From assembly GCA_963575745.1 (NCBI GenBank), contig CAUYUJ010001359.1, positions 273,821 through 337,820 of the forward strand: 64,000 nucleotides of DNA, in the 5' to 3' direction. The notes below the pieces were generated by a model that saw only the letters and a program-made list of their open reading frames with translations, made no database searches and was not told where the DNA came from. Numbering within the stretch: position 1 is the first letter of the stretch; each line of letters starts with the position of its first letter. This document shows positions 1 to 11,661 of the stretch, piece after piece. The stretch is from Prorocentrum cordatum (lineage: Eukaryota; Sar; Dinophyceae; Prorocentrales; Prorocentraceae). Position numbers and translations under genes: made by a program.

Positions 1-425
1 CCAGTGGTGACCCTCCCCGGTTTTTTGGAGGGGGTGGAGGGGTTCGAACCCGTAGTGACCTTTGGTTTTCTGAGGAAGGGGGGGGTTCGAACCGGTAGTG
101 ACCCTTCCCAGTTTTCTAGAGGGGGGGGGTTCGAACTGATAGTGACCCCTCTCTGGTTTTCTTGGGGGTAGAGGGGAGGGGTTCGAACCGGTAGTGACCC
201 CCCCCCCGGTTTTCCAGAGGGGGGTGGTTCGGGGTCTCGAACTGTTAGTGACCCCCCCCAGTTTTCCTGAGGGGGGGTGGCTTCGGGGGGGGTGGATTTG
301 CCGGGGGGAGGGGGGGGGGTCCAGCAGGGGGGGGATTTTCGGAGCGGGGGGGGACCCCCTGGTTCCGGAGGAAGAGGGGGGAATTTTCCACAGCAAAGCG
401 GCAGTGGATCACGCTTTCTCTTATA
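1..425. repeat. G/C-run module, inverted copy of the 55-kb element arm
   Basis: Seven or so tandem copies of a 40-55-bp unit contain GTTCGAACCGGTAGTGACC flanked by C and G runs. From about 280 to 425 the sequence is the reverse complement of 54,913-55,100, including TTTTCCACAGCAAAGCGGCAGTGGATCACG. This looks like one end of the same foldback family; the other end would lie left of the window. Confidence 0.7.
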
Positions 426-529
426 ATGATGATGCTGATGCTGATGAGGATTAGGATCAGGGTGATGGCGAGGATGGGGATGACGCAAATGATGATGATA
501 CGTATGAGTGATGGTGCTGCTGATGATGC

Positions 530-595
<66 letters not shown>

Positions 596-790
596 CTGAT
601 GATGCTGATGATGCTGATGATGCTGATGATGCTGCTGCCGATGATGATGATTATTGTGATGCTGATGATGCTGATTATGCTGATGATTCTGATGCTGCTG
701 GTGGTGGTGCTGCTGCTGATGATGCTGATGATGGTGGTTGTAGTGGTGGTTTTGGTGTTGGTGGCTGATGAAGATGAGGATAAGGGGGCG
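426..790. repeat. GAT/GCT degenerate array
   Basis: Mostly (GAT)n with interspersed GCT, GAC and GGT triplets. In such arrays two + frames (Asp/Ala and Met/Leu) and all three - frames (Ile, Ser, His) are stop-poor, which explains the long artificial frames here and at the similar loci below. Confidence 0.9.
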
Positions 791-1299
791 CAACCTTGGA
801 GGATGAGGAGGCGGCAGGAGCGAGGAGAATCGAGAGGCGAGGAGCGAGGGGGAGGAGGAGAAACGATGGAGGGTGGAGGATGGGTGACAAGAAGAAGCGA
901 AGAAGGAAGGGGAGGAGGAAGTTCTCGGCGGTGCTTGACAGTCAGGTGTAGACTAGGAGTTCGGTCGTAGCGGTTCTCGGAGGTCACCAGAGGTTTACGG
1001 CGGGTTTTCGTTGACGGGACCTGTGATGTGCACGTCCACCGATCTCGTCATCCAATTTCGCCAGAGGAAGTATCATTGTCTGTGTGCCAGTGGGGCTGGT
1101 CATACTGGAAGTGTCGGGGTGGGCGGGAGCTCGCTTGCGTTCCTCGCGTGCTGGTGGCAGTGCTGGAAGCGGTGGTGGCGGGACAATCCTTGTTGGCGTG
1201 AGGGGGAGAGGGGACGAGGAGGACAGGAGCAGGAGGAGCATGAGTCGGGAAAGGACGGGAAACACGGAGTGAAGGCGGGACGTGGAGGAGGGAGACGGT
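791..1299. other. purine-rich unique stretch, no gene seen
   Basis: GGAGGA-rich and GC-rich sequence with no convincing coding frame or splice-bordered exon. It separates two GAT arrays. Confidence 0.5.
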
Positions 1300-1577
1300 A
1301 AGGGTGAGGTTGATGTTGTTGTTGTTGTAGTTGTTGTTGGTGATGATGTTGATGATGTTGATGCTGATGTTGATGTTGCTGCTGCTGATGATGATACTCT
1401 TGATGTGGAGGAGGACGCGTATGGGTATGATGATGTGGATGTTGGTGATGATGCTGCTGCTGATGCTGGTGACGACGGTAGTGCTGTTTACGATGCTGAT
1501 GATGCTGACGCTGATGATAAGGATGCTGATGGTGACGACGACGATGGTGCCGTTAATGACGTTGATGATGTTGTTGC

Positions 1578-1617
<40 letters not shown>

Positions 1618-1885
1618 AATGATAATGATGATGATGATGTTGATGATGCTGATGCTGATGCTGATGCTGATGCTGATGATGCTGATGATGCTGCTGATGA
1701 TGATGATGATTATGATATTGTTGTTGTTGCTGCTGATGGTGATGCTGATGCTGACGATGCTGATGATGCTGATGACGATGCGGATGACGACGAGGGCGAG
1801 GACGACCACGACAACGCTGTTGCTGCTGATGCTGATGCTGGTGATGTGATAATGCTGGTGAGGACGAGGGAGAGGACGAGCGAGT
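1300..1885. repeat. GAT/GTT/GCT degenerate array
   Basis: Triplet array with a (GAT)n core at 1,577-1,640 and GTT/GCT variants around it. The Asp-rich + frame is 201 codons long but is simply the repeat. Confidence 0.9.
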
Positions 1886-2335
1886 AGGAGGAGAAAGAGG
1901 ATGAGGCAGACCAAGCGAATGACGAATATAACAGTATTTTCGAACAGGAGGTGTAAGAGTGGGGAGGCGGCGGAGGAGGCGCAGGCGGAGGAGGAATATG
2001 AGGAGCAAGGCGGAGGATGGACCAGGAGGATGGAGCGGGGGACGAGTGGGCAGGAGGGATCAGGAGGGGGAATGTCGTTGTTGAGCGCCCAGGATGCGGC
2101 CGATCCCTTTTGGTCCTCGCCGCACGCTTGCCACGGGTGGGTGGGTGGAACCTTCCGTAGCCCGACCGTACAACGTTTTCGGTTTCAGGGACATTCTTCC
2201 CCCACGAGCAGCGAACGATTGCGCTATATATTTGAGAGAACTTGAAGCAAATACGCCACTAGAAACACGTAACCCCGTGTATGCACATTCCTTGGTGGTG
2301 TGCATGATCTCTTTGAGGGGGGAGGAACGATGGTT
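1886..2335. other. unique island between GAT arrays
   Basis: About 450 bp of non-repetitive sequence. A + frame from 2,094 reads ARPYNVFGFRDILPPRAAND and on into the next array. Codon endings are not biased as in the GH7 exons and no homology was recognised, so it is left uncalled. Confidence 0.3.
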
Positions 2336-2770
2336 GAGCGTGATGGTGATGCTGGTACTAATGCTGATGGTGCTGATGGTGATGTTGCTGATGATGCTGC
2401 TGCTGATGATACTGCTGATGATGCTGGGAGTGCTGATTGTTGCTGCTGTTGACGAGGATGCTGCAGCTGAGGATGATGGTGAGGGTGCGAATGGGGCCAT
2501 GGATGATGCGACGATGCTGATTCAGATGGTGATAATGATTGTGACAGTGATGCTATTGCGATAGCTGATGATGGCGACGACGACGACGATAAAGATGATG
2601 TTGTTAATGATGATGATGCTGATGATGATGATGATGCTGATGATTATGATGTTGACGATGCTGGCGATTCTGACGTTGCTAATGGTGATGCTGCTGATGA
2701 TGGTGTGGCTGATGATGGTGAAGATGGTGATGATGCTGCTGCTGGTGATGATGATGCTGATGATGCTGAC

Positions 2771-2813
<43 letters not shown>

Positions 2814-3264
2814 TTGATGATGATGGTGATGGGAGGTGCTGATGATGATTGGAGGAGGATGCGGATTGCGTTGATGATGCGGCCGCTGTTGCTGTTGCTG
2901 CTGCTGATTATTGTGATGGCGATGATGCTGATGCTGATGCTGATGCTGATGCTGATGCTGATGTTGCTGCTGACGACGACGACGCCAGCGTCGGCGACGA
3001 CGACGATGACGACGACAACGATGATAATGTTGAGGGTGATGATGATGCTGTTGCTGATGCTGCTGATGCTGATGGTGATGATGAGGAGGGTGATGTGGGT
3101 GCTGCTGATGATAAGGCTAGTGATGATTGTGTTGCTGATGATGGTGGTGAGGACGATGGTGATGCTGACGCTGATGATTATTGTAATGATGCCGATGATG
3201 GCGTTGATGCTGACGTTGGTGCTGATGCTCATGCCGATGATGCTGCTGATGATGACGATGATGC

Positions 3265-3295
<31 letters not shown>

Positions 3296-4286
3296 AAGGA
3301 TGATGATGGCGATGCTGATGATGCTGCTGCTGATGATGATGCTTGTAATGACGATGCGGCGGATACGGATGATGCTGCCGCTGATGATGCTGATGATCAT
3401 GCTGATGCGGATCGTGAGATTGATGCTGGTGTTGATGATGGTGGTTATGATGATGTCCATCATGCTGATGATGCTGCTGATGATGCTGCGGTGTTTGCAA
3501 CGGCTGCTGCTGATTGTGATGATGCTGCTGATGAGGATGATGATGCTGATGATGTTGCTGGTGATGGTGATGCTGACGATGATGCGGCTGCTGCTGCTGC
3601 TGATTATGCTGATGGTGATGAGTGTGCTGCTGATGCTGCTGCTGACGAGATTGATGATGATGATGCTGATGCTGATGATGATGATGCTGATGGTGCTGAC
3701 AATGCTGATGATGACGATAATGCTTCTGATGCTGATTCCGACGATGATGATGCTGTTTATGTTGACGATGACGATGCTGTTGATCATGATGATCATACTG
3801 CTTCCGATGGTAAAGATGGACTGCTGCCGATGGTGATTCTGATGGTTCTGCTGATGATGAGGATCAACGTGCTGATGATGATGCGGCTGATGCTGCGGTT
3901 GTTGCAACGGTTGTTGCTGCTGTTGCCGATGACGATGATGGCGCTGCTGCTGCTGATGATGATGATGATGCTGGCGACGCTGATGATGCTGATGATGATG
4001 CTGATGCTGACGATGATGATGCTGATGCTACTGATGCTGATGATACTGCTGATGGTGAGACTGTCGATGATGCTGATGGCGATGGTGATGCTGATGGTGC
4101 TGACGATGTTAATGCTGATGATGCTGCCACTGATGATGATGATGCTGATAGTGCTGCCGATGAGTGTGATTCTGCGGATGCTGACGATGCTGCTGAGGTT
4201 GCTGCTGCTGATGATGATGCTGGTCATACTGAGGCTGATACTGAGCCTGATGCCATTGTTGTTGCTGATGGTGATGTTCATGATGC

Positions 4287-4339
<53 letters not shown>

Positions 4340-4655
4340 CTGATTAGGATGAATGTGATGTTGCTAATGATGCTGTTGATGATGATGCCGATGGTGATGC
4401 TGATGATGCTGCGGATGATGATGCTGATGATGATGATGATGACGATGATACTGATGATGATGCTGATGATGATGATGATGATGATGATGCTGCTGATGGT
4501 GACGCTGATGGTGATGCTGGTGATGACGATTGTACTGTTGATTTGATGGTGATGCTGGTGATGAAGCTGCTGCTGATGCTGCTGCTGATGCGGTTGCTGA
4601 TGATGATGCTGATGACGCAGGTGCTGCTGATGATGAGTATACTGATCATGCGGGG
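2336..4655. repeat. 2.3-kb GAT/GAC/GCT array
   Basis: One of the longest triplet arrays in the window, mixing (GAT)n runs with GCT, GAC, GGT and GTT. A + frame reads Asp/Ala for about 340 codons, then the register slips by one and it continues as Met/Leu. Such slips argue against selection on a protein. Confidence 0.9.
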
Positions 4656-4679
4656 GGGTGGCAAGGATGATGATCGAGT

Positions 4680-5205
4680 AGGAGAGAAACAGGAGGATGC
4701 GGAGGAGGATTACGAGGCGGATGACGATGATGATGATGATGAGGAGGAGGAGGAGGAGGAGGAGGAGGACGAGAACGAGGAGGAACTTGAAGCGGAGGAA
4801 GAGGAGGAGGAGGAGCGGGAGGAGGAGGAGGCAGAGGATACAGAACACTGACAAGTCAGGAGGTGGCTTTAGGATGCGGATTGACGGGGAAGAGGAGGCG
4901 GGGGTGGAGGAGGAGGAGGAGAAGGAGCATCAGGATGAGGCGGATTGAAGAGGAGGAGGAGGACGATTGAGGAGGAGGAGGAGGAGGAGGAGGAGGAGGA
5001 GGAGGACCACTGAGGAGGAGGAGGAGGAGGAGGAGGAGAAGGACCACTGAGGAGGAGGAGGAGGAGGATCGAGGAGGAGGATCGAGGAGGAGAGGAGGCG
5101 GATGAGGAACATGAGGAGAAACAACAGGAGGAGGAGGAGGAGCAGGAGGAGGAGGAGGAGGAGGAGTAGGAGGAGGAGAACGAGCAGGAGCAGGATCAGG
5201 AGGAG
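4680..5205. repeat. GGA/GAG array
   Basis: (GGA)n with GAT and GAC interruptions; reads as poly-Glu, poly-Arg or poly-Gly depending on frame. Confidence 0.88.
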
Positions 5206-5352
5206 GTGCCAGTGTATAGCATCCCGATTGGGCGAGCAGGTTTGAGAGGCAAACGTGGGAACTTGCGCCGCCAGTGTTCGGATCAAGTGCTGTTTTCATC
5301 CAGGGCAAAAGATCCCTACCAGACTTTCATGGTAGCGGGGCCCGTGGTTCGC

Positions 5353-5402
5353 CCCACGGGTTCCAGTGCGCGCGGCCAATTCCGCGCACGGGAACCCGTG
5401 GG
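5353..5402. repeat. 20-bp inverted repeat
   Basis: CCCACGGGTTCCAGTGCGCG (5,353-5,372) is mirrored at 5,383-5,402 with one mismatch and a 10-base loop. It is the only structured stretch in the short unique island 5,206-5,404. Confidence 0.6.
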
Positions 5403-5404
5403 AC

Positions 5405-5890
5405 GAAGAGGAGGAGGAGGAGGAGGAGGAGGAAGAGGGGAGAAGGACGAGGAATACGAGGAGCAGGGGGAGAAAGAGGAGGACGAGGAGGAGGCGGAGG
5501 AGGAAGAGGAAGAGGAAGAGGATGAGGAGGAGGAGGAGGAGGAGGAGGAGACAGAGCAGGAGCAGGAGCAGGAGCAGGGGGAGGAGGAGGAACACTAATA
5601 ATAGGGGGGGAGGAGGTGGAAGCGGAGGAGGAGGAGGAGGGAGGAGGAGGAGGAGGAAGAGGATCATGGTGGAGGAGGAGGAGGAGGAGAGGAGGAGGAG
5701 GAAAGGGAGCAGAAGGAGGAGGAGGAGGAGGAGGAGGAGGAGGAGAAAGGGGAGGGGGCGGAGGAGGAGGAGAAGGGGGAGGAGGAGGAGGAGGAGGAGG
5801 AGGAGAAGGAGGAGGAGGAGGAGGAGGAGGAGGTGGAGGATTTGGTGGTTGGAGGAGGAGGAGGAGAAGGAGGAGGAAGAGGAGGATTCT
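5405..5890. repeat. GGA array, about 480 bp
   Basis: Nearly pure (GGA)n with AGA and GAT variants. All long frames across it are low-complexity. Confidence 0.9.
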
Positions 5891-6705
5891 CCCCCCTCTC
5901 CCTTTCGTGGCTCCCTGAGGGTCTCCCCTGCGGCACGTCCGCGCGCGGCAGGAGCGAGGAGAACAGCTGGGGGCATTGCCAGCAGAGGCGCGCTGAGATA
6001 GGGACGTTCCAATCGAGCTCATTATTTCCCTCTTCGCTTCTCCGTTCCCTCCCTCCTCGCTCCTGCAGGGTCCCTGCTTCCTCTCCACGTTGCTCTTAGG
6101 CAGGTCGTGGGGCGCCACGCCGACCGTCCCTCTTCCCTCCTCCTCCTCCTCCCCCTCCTCCTCTTCCCTTTTCCTCCGCGCTATCCTCGCTCTTTCCCTC
6201 CTCCTCCACCACCTTCTCCACCTGCTTTCCTCCTCCGCCTTGTGCCCCCTCCTCTTCCCTCTTTCCTGTCGTCAGTATTCCTTCTCCAAGCTTCTTCAAA
6301 CTCCTGCTCCTGCTGCTCCTCCTGCTCTTCCCCCTGTTCCTCTTCTCCCAAGGCTCCACGCAGACCTCCCTCCCTCCCTCCCTGCCTCCCCCCCCCCCCG
6401 TCCCGCCCTTGCTCCCTCCCGGGCCGCGGATGGCCAGATGTGCCTCCACACCCTTCTGCGGAGATCTGTCGACGGATCTCGCCGCGGCTGGGTCCGCCTC
6501 GGACTCCTGGTCTGAATGCGCTTCAGGGCAGATCTGGGGCTCGATCTAGAGTGAGAAGAAAGAAGTGGTGGAGGAGGAGGAGGAAGTGAAAAGAGGAGGA
6601 TGTGACCAAGGAGGGGCAGGAGGGACGTGTTGGAGGACACGGATGGGGTACAGGAGCTGGTTTTGGAGGAGCGAGAGGGTTTTTTTTAATAATGAGGCGG
6701 GGAGG
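5891..6705. other. unique plus CTCC-rich stretch, no gene seen
   Basis: GC-rich unique sequence, a CTCC/TCC pyrimidine tract (about 6,130-6,420) and GGA-rich sequence before the next array. The Pro/Ser/Leu-rich frames are compositional. Confidence 0.5.
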
Positions 6706-7980
6706 AGACGACGACGCCGACGACGACAATGATGCTGCTGGTGATGATACTGATGACGATGATGATGTTGATGCTGATGATGATGACGATGCTGTTGATA
6801 CTGATGATGCTGATGGTGGTGATGACGATTGTGATACTGGTGCTGATTATGGTGATGGTGCCCATGCTGCTGATGCTGATGATGACGATGATGCTGCTGA
6901 TGATGGTGATGATGATGAGTATGATGATGGTGATGATGATACTGATGCTGCTGCTGATGATTATGCTGATGACGCTGCTGATGATAAGATGCTGATGCTG
7001 AGGCTGATGCTGATGAGGCTGATGCTGATGATGCTGATGATGCGGATGATGATGAGGAGGAGGATGGTGATGCCGGCGATGGTGATGAGTCTGCTGACGA
7101 TGCGGGAGATGCTCACGACTAGGATATCGATGATGCTGATGCTAGTGGTAATGGTGCTGTTAATGCTGCGTTTGCTGATGATGATACTGACGATGGCGAC
7201 GATGATGATGCTACACATAAGTAGGATGAGGATGACGCGGCTGATGATGCTGATATTGATGATGATCAGTATGGTGATGACGATGATGCTGCTGATGCAG
7301 ATGCTGATGCGTATGATGATTATGATAATGCTGATGATGATGATGCTGATGATGAGGGGGAGGGTAACGCTGATGCTGCTGCTGCTGATGCCGCTGATGA
7401 TGATGCTGATGATGGTGTTGTTGATGCTAATGCTGCTGTGATGCGGATGATGCTGAGGATGCTGTTGGTGATGATGTTTATGATGATGCTGATGCTGATG
7501 CTGATGATGGTGATAGTGATGCTGGTGTTGATGCTGGTTATTATGCTGATGATTAGGACGATGTTGACGATCCCGATTATGAAGATGCTGATGATGATGA
7601 TGATGATGATGATGATGCTGACTATGCTGATGATGCTGCTGATGAGGATGATGTCGATGATGAGGATACTGATGCTGATGACAATGATGGTGATGCTGGT
7701 GATGGCGACGATGATGAGGAGGATGAGGAGGGGGAGGCGGAGGAGGAGGATGTGGATGATGAGGATGATGCTGCTGATGATGGTGATGGTGATGATGGTG
7801 GTGATGATGCTGATGTCGGTGATGATTATGACTATGATGCTGCTGATGCTGCTGGTGATGATTGTAATAATACTGCTGGTACTGTTGATAACGACGATGA
7901 TGCTGCTGCTGATGATGATGCTGATGATGATGATGATGCCGATGCTGATGATGATGATGATGATGTTGATGCTGATGCTC

Positions 7981-8025
<45 letters not shown>

Positions 8026-8150
8026 GTGATGGTGATGGTGATGGTGATGTTGATGGTGATGGTGATGGTGCTGGTGGTAGCGGTGATCATGATGAGGCGG
8101 ATGAGGAGGAGGAGGAGGATGAGGAGGCGGAGGAGGAGGATGCGGATGGA
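6706..8150. repeat. 1.4-kb GAT/GCT array ending in GGA repeats
   Basis: Degenerate triplet array with (GAT)n and GGTGAT runs near 7,980-8,070, passing into GGA/GAG triplets by 8,095. Confidence 0.9.
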
Positions 8151-8820
8151 GAGACGAAGCAGGAGGAGGAGGCAGTGGAGCAGAACTGGAGGGATTTGCC
8201 TGTCCTTCTTTCGACGGATTCTGCAATGATCTTCCATGCCTGCACCATGGCCACTGCTTGATACCTGTCCCCGACTGTCATGCTTTATCTCACGAGTCAC
8301 TGGCGGAGTCGGCTCACCGCGATGCGATCTTCAGATTAGTGCATTCGTATGAGCTTGCATCGTTCATACGGTCATGTGCATCGGAGCTTGCATATTCCTC
8401 GCCTCCCGCTGCTGGCGCGCGTTGCTTAACGCAACTGGAAAAGAACATGTACACACACATATGGCCGTTCTGGCGTGCACTCTCGTGCGAAGCAGTGTCG
8501 CCCATAACGATATGAGGGGCATTCACTTCGAGCTACCTTGGCGCCTCCAGGTCCTAGGGTGGGGATAACCGCATGCCGATGATAATAAAGGGACCCCCCC
8601 TTCAGTGTTTAGAGTTGATTATCGTCGCCCTATACAAAAATTCAAATTGGGCGGCGAGCGCTGAGGCCGAACTTCATTATCACCTCGAAACGCTATGTTG
8701 AGATAGCAACATCAAGCGATGTTGATATAGCAACATCAAGCGAATCGATCACACTTTTTCAGGATGTGTCAAGCGAAACCAATAATTTTGGGACGCAGAC
8801 TCAAACGAAACGAGCAATGT
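8151..8820. other. unique stretch, no gene assigned
   Basis: Moderate-GC sequence with short frames only (for example LTQLEKNMYTHIWPFWRALS). TATAGCAACATCAAGCGATG-type words repeat at 8,697-8,745. No splice-bordered or recognisable coding segment. Confidence 0.35.
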
Positions 8821-9215
8821 TCTTATTATTATTCTACTTTCCTCTTCTTCCTTTATAGTTCTAGCTGTCCTCACGCTCGCCTGAACTTTTTTATCCCTGG
8901 GGTTGATTATCCATGGAAAATGAAGCACATGAGCTACCCTACACGAGCACTTAAAAAAATCAATTTCCATAAAGCGTTTGTAAATTAAAATTGATAGATT
9001 TGGAACTTTGGATTTTTCCTTTCTTCGTCCTCTTCTTATTCTCCTCTTCGTCTTCTTCTTTCTTATTATTCTTCTACTGTATTATTCTTCTTTTATATTT
9101 CTCTCTGTCACCACGCTCGCCTGAACTTTTTTATCTCTGGGGTTGATTATCCATGGAAATTGAGGCACATGAGCTACCCTACACGAGCACTTACAAAAAA
9201 CAATTTTCATGAGAG
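8821..9215. repeat. 240-bp tandem duplication
   Basis: 8,821-8,975 recurs at 9,061-9,215. Both contain CACGCTCGCCTGAACTTTTT, then GGGGTTGATTATCCATGGAA and CATGAGCTACCCTACACGAG, with few differences. This is an unusually AT-rich patch just upstream of the PAN gene. Confidence 0.85.
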
Positions 9216-9711
9216 ATCAGCCATTGTTGAGGATATTTCGATGAACACTAAACGCCAAGGATGTCTCAAAACGTGCTCGGCTTGGTCTCCTCTTGATCAT
9301 CTCTTACTTCGAGATTATGCTGAGGTCTGCTGGGCTACGTTTATTATCTCTCCCTGAACCCCGAACTTTATTATCCCCTAGTGTTTATTCTCACGGGCAT
9401 GAGGTTATTGAGGAGGGTTTTGGACGCTTTGGTCCAGGGGTGAGGGGGTGGGATGGGTTTGAAGGGAAGCGGTTTTCGGGGGAGGGGTGTTGGGGTGTTG
9501 GAGGGCATGAGAGACAGGGGATTGAGGGGATGGGGGAAGGGATTTCCAGGATTTCCGCCATCACGTAGTGGTAAAGGGAAGATGGGGAACGGCACGATGG
9601 AGGGCGTGTCCTGATTGGTCTCTCCTCCCCCTCATTTGCCGATTCCGCTGCTGCTGCTTCTCATGTTCCTGGTGCTGTTTCTCCTCTCCTCCCCTTTTTT
9701 TTTCTCCACAG
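9216..9711. other. sequence upstream of the PAN exon, no gene seen
   Basis: G-rich stretch (9,400-9,540), then the pyrimidine-rich acceptor region of the first PAN exon (9,615-9,711). The hydrophobic peptide read from ATG 9,615 comes from that pyrimidine tract and is not taken as a signal peptide. Confidence 0.4.
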
Positions 9712-10265
9712 GGTCGGCTTGGGAATGCCCTTGGGAAGTCCCTCTCCTCATCTCCCACCGTTCGAAGGGACGCTGTCTCCGCCTCCAGGGCGAGGTCCAG
9801 GTGTTCCGCCCTTGCCTGGTTTTCTTCCCGTGCCTAGTCTCTGGCGGAAGCGGAGAGAACGAAGGGGAAGCGCGAGGACGCCCAGGATCAAGGAAGGACA
9901 ATCAAGCTGGGCGATGGACATGCGTCGATGTAGTTTCGCGCCCTGCGGGATTCTTCTCGGAGGACGCCCGACTATTGAGGGTGTGCATCAAAATGGTATG
10001 GAAATATTTGCCCCAACACGTGTGCAAGACGTCCCAATGCGCAAGACGTCATAATGGGCAAACGCATGCCTCGGCCCACCCCCCTCCTGCCTTGGCCTGC
10101 TGCTCCGATTCGTCCCCTCCTCTTCCCCTCGCCGAGGTGCGCCGACACCCAGGACTGCCACTTCTTCTCGTACTGGCCAGACCGCGGCTGCCACATCCAC
10201 GGCCGCGCCCCAGCAGAACCAAGCCTGGGCAGGAGGAAGGACCACGAGGAAAGGACTGACATGGG
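9712..10265 (+). CDS. PAN/Apple-like cysteine-rich domain protein, two exons
   Basis: Exon 1 (9,712-9,800) follows a long pyrimidine tract ending CTCCACAG and ends CCAG before the donor GTGTTC. Exon 2 starts at 10,137 after CGAG. Joined, the frame runs TVRRDAVSASRARSR then CADTQDCHFFSYWPDRGCHI, with the junction codon AGG. The pattern C-A-x4-C-x-F-F-S-Y-W-P-x-x-G-C-H is characteristic of PAN/Apple-type extracellular adhesion modules, which are abundant in dinoflagellate proteins. The 336-bp intron has AGGTG at both ends. The end of exon 2 is unsure; 10,265 is the last base before an in-frame GTAGTA donor/stop. No signal peptide, second module or start codon is assigned, so this is one fragment of a probably secreted or surface protein. 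Confidence 0.6.
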
Positions 10266-10388
10266 GTAGTAGATCGTAGCTGGTAACATGTAGTACGAAG
10301 CGTGTCGAGTTCATTTCTCTGCTCTATGATGTTGACATTGTGTAACACGTGTGATGCATGGAATCAGCTGCGCGCCGTTTTGCAGCAG

Positions 10389-10504
10389 GTCGGAATTGTA
10401 GAACTGTCAGAAGCCGGAGCGTCCTCCGACTGCTGGCATTGGATAGCCAGCCGTCTGGAACCAGTGACATGCACAGCAAAGGCTGAATTGAGCAGTTGGG
10501 ATAG
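10389..10504 (+). CDS. possible further exon of the PAN-like gene
   Basis: This stretch lies between a GCAGCAG acceptor and a GTATTT donor, with one frame open throughout (VGIVELSEAGASSDCWHWIA and on to AKAELSSWDR). It has two cysteines and G/C-leaning codons. It would start in phase 0, which does not match the provisional end of the preceding exon. It is offered only because the splice-like borders and the open frame coincide. Confidence 0.22.
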
Positions 10505-10514
10505 GTATTTCCAT

Positions 10515-10532
10515 ATATATATATATATATAG
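10515..10532. repeat. (AT)n microsatellite
   Basis: Nine or so AT dinucleotides inside otherwise unique sequence. Confidence 0.9.
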
Positions 10533-10662
10533 ATGGCCGATGAAATAGATAATGCCGCTGGTAGCACGTCTGATACATGTTAGAATGTTGGTGGTCGCTG
10601 TGTGCGCATTTGATGTTGCACTGAGTCGGTGGCAGTAGCACCAGCAACGATCTCGGCAGTGG

Positions 10663-10998
10663 TCATAGTATGAGTGATTGCTGTGGCAGCGCGCTCTGCT
10701 TTCTGGCCCTTTGCCTGGTGCCGATGGGCTCTTCGGCAGCTTGCGCTGCCAGGTCGTTGATTGCTGAGGCAAGAGTCACTGGGCTGAGCTGCTGCAATCG
10801 TTGGCCTTCTCCGTCGGCCAGCGGCCCTTCTGAGCAGCGGCGCGATCGATGTACGTCTCGTCGCACACCTTGCAGCCTGCAGGCTAGCCCCAGGGCCGCC
10901 GTGTCCTCGAGGCTGCCTGGACTGATCAGCAGCGGATCGGTCCTCCTCGTCCTCGCCCTCCTCCTCCTCCTCCTCCTCCTCCTCCTCCTCCTTGGCAA
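10663..10998 (-). CDS. uncharacterised open frame, low confidence
   Basis: The minus frame contains GEGQRLQQLSPVTLASAIND and an Ala/Gln-rich helical-looking tail ending in a stop. The + strand over the same bases also gives a plausible hydrophobic N-terminus, so the coding strand cannot be decided. Its upstream part is a (GGA)n tract reading as poly-Arg and is certainly not protein. No family was recognised. Confidence 0.18.
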   Translation of the reverse strand: MPRRRRRRRRRRRRARTRRTDPLLISPGSLEDTAALGLACRLQGVRRDVHRSRRCSEGPLADGEGQRLQQLSPVTLASAINDLAAQAAEEPIGTRQRARKQSALPQQSLIL

Positions 10999-11189
10999 AG
11001 CATTTTCCTTGACGGAGGGGGGAGAGGCTCGGCTTGACTACAGTGGATCACACGTGACCGTATCAGTAACGCTGGCGGGCCGTAGTCTGGGTCCGTAGGT
11101 GCGGCACGTTCGCGTTGGGTCGGCGCGGCGGCGACCCCGCCGCCGGCGTCCGAGGTGGAACGCCGTCACTGGCCCAGAGTCGGCCAATT

Positions 11190-11395
11190 TCAATATCCTG
11201 GGTAGTCGAAGGCCAGACTGTCAGATTGGATTGGGCCCCAAGGGCCAATCTGGCCCGGCCAAACTGGATGATTTGGGTTATTCGCCAGACTGGATTCGCG
11301 TTGGCTCCCTCGCCAGATTGCCCCCGTTTGCCAGATTGGGCCTGCCAGATTGGCGCCAGATTGGCTTCGACTACCCAGATATCTGGAGGTCGGCT
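11190..11395. repeat. GCCAGATTGG short-word repeat
   Basis: The word CCAGATTGG and near variants occur about ten times in 200 bp, some in inverted order (CCAATCTGGC), so the segment can fold on itself. Confidence 0.7.
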
Positions 11396-11508
11396 CGGAA
11401 AGCCGGCCGGTCGTTTAGGGTTGAAGGTTCATCGCGGTGTCAGATGCCAACGCGCAGGACGGCTCGATCCGAGCCTGCAGTAGTATGCCGCCAGTACCAT
11501 CTCACCGC

Positions 11509-11661
11509 CCACCAAACCACCCCAACTCAACCCGAAGGCCTCAATTTGCCCTCCATTTCCAGTTGGGGGGGGTCGGGGAACGTTGAGAAAACACACATGA
11601 AGCTCGTACCCCCCCAACCCGAAATTCGGGTCTTCGGGTTGGGTTGGGGTGGTTTGGTAGG
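11509..11661. mobile_element. 153-bp foldback (MITE-like)
   Basis: The left arm begins CCACCAAACCACCCCAACTC (11,509-11,537). The right arm (11,632-11,661) is its complement with one indel and one substitution, ending GGTTTGGTAGG. No coding potential inside. Confidence 0.65.

Noticed and set aside
45-210. GGTTCGAACC words resembling tRNA T-arms
   Set aside because: They are palindromic, tandemly repeated and lack acceptor stems, anticodon arms and D-arms; no tRNA can be folded.
2849-4546. 565-codon Asp/Ala-rich open frame
   Set aside because: It is the GAT/GCT array read in one register; it slips to Met/Leu half-way and no unique domain flanks it.
9615-9711. Signal peptide (LPIPLLLLLMFLVLFLL) in front of the PAN exon
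   Set aside because: The hydrophobic reading is the pyrimidine tract of the splice acceptor; the exon frame that matches the next exon is different.
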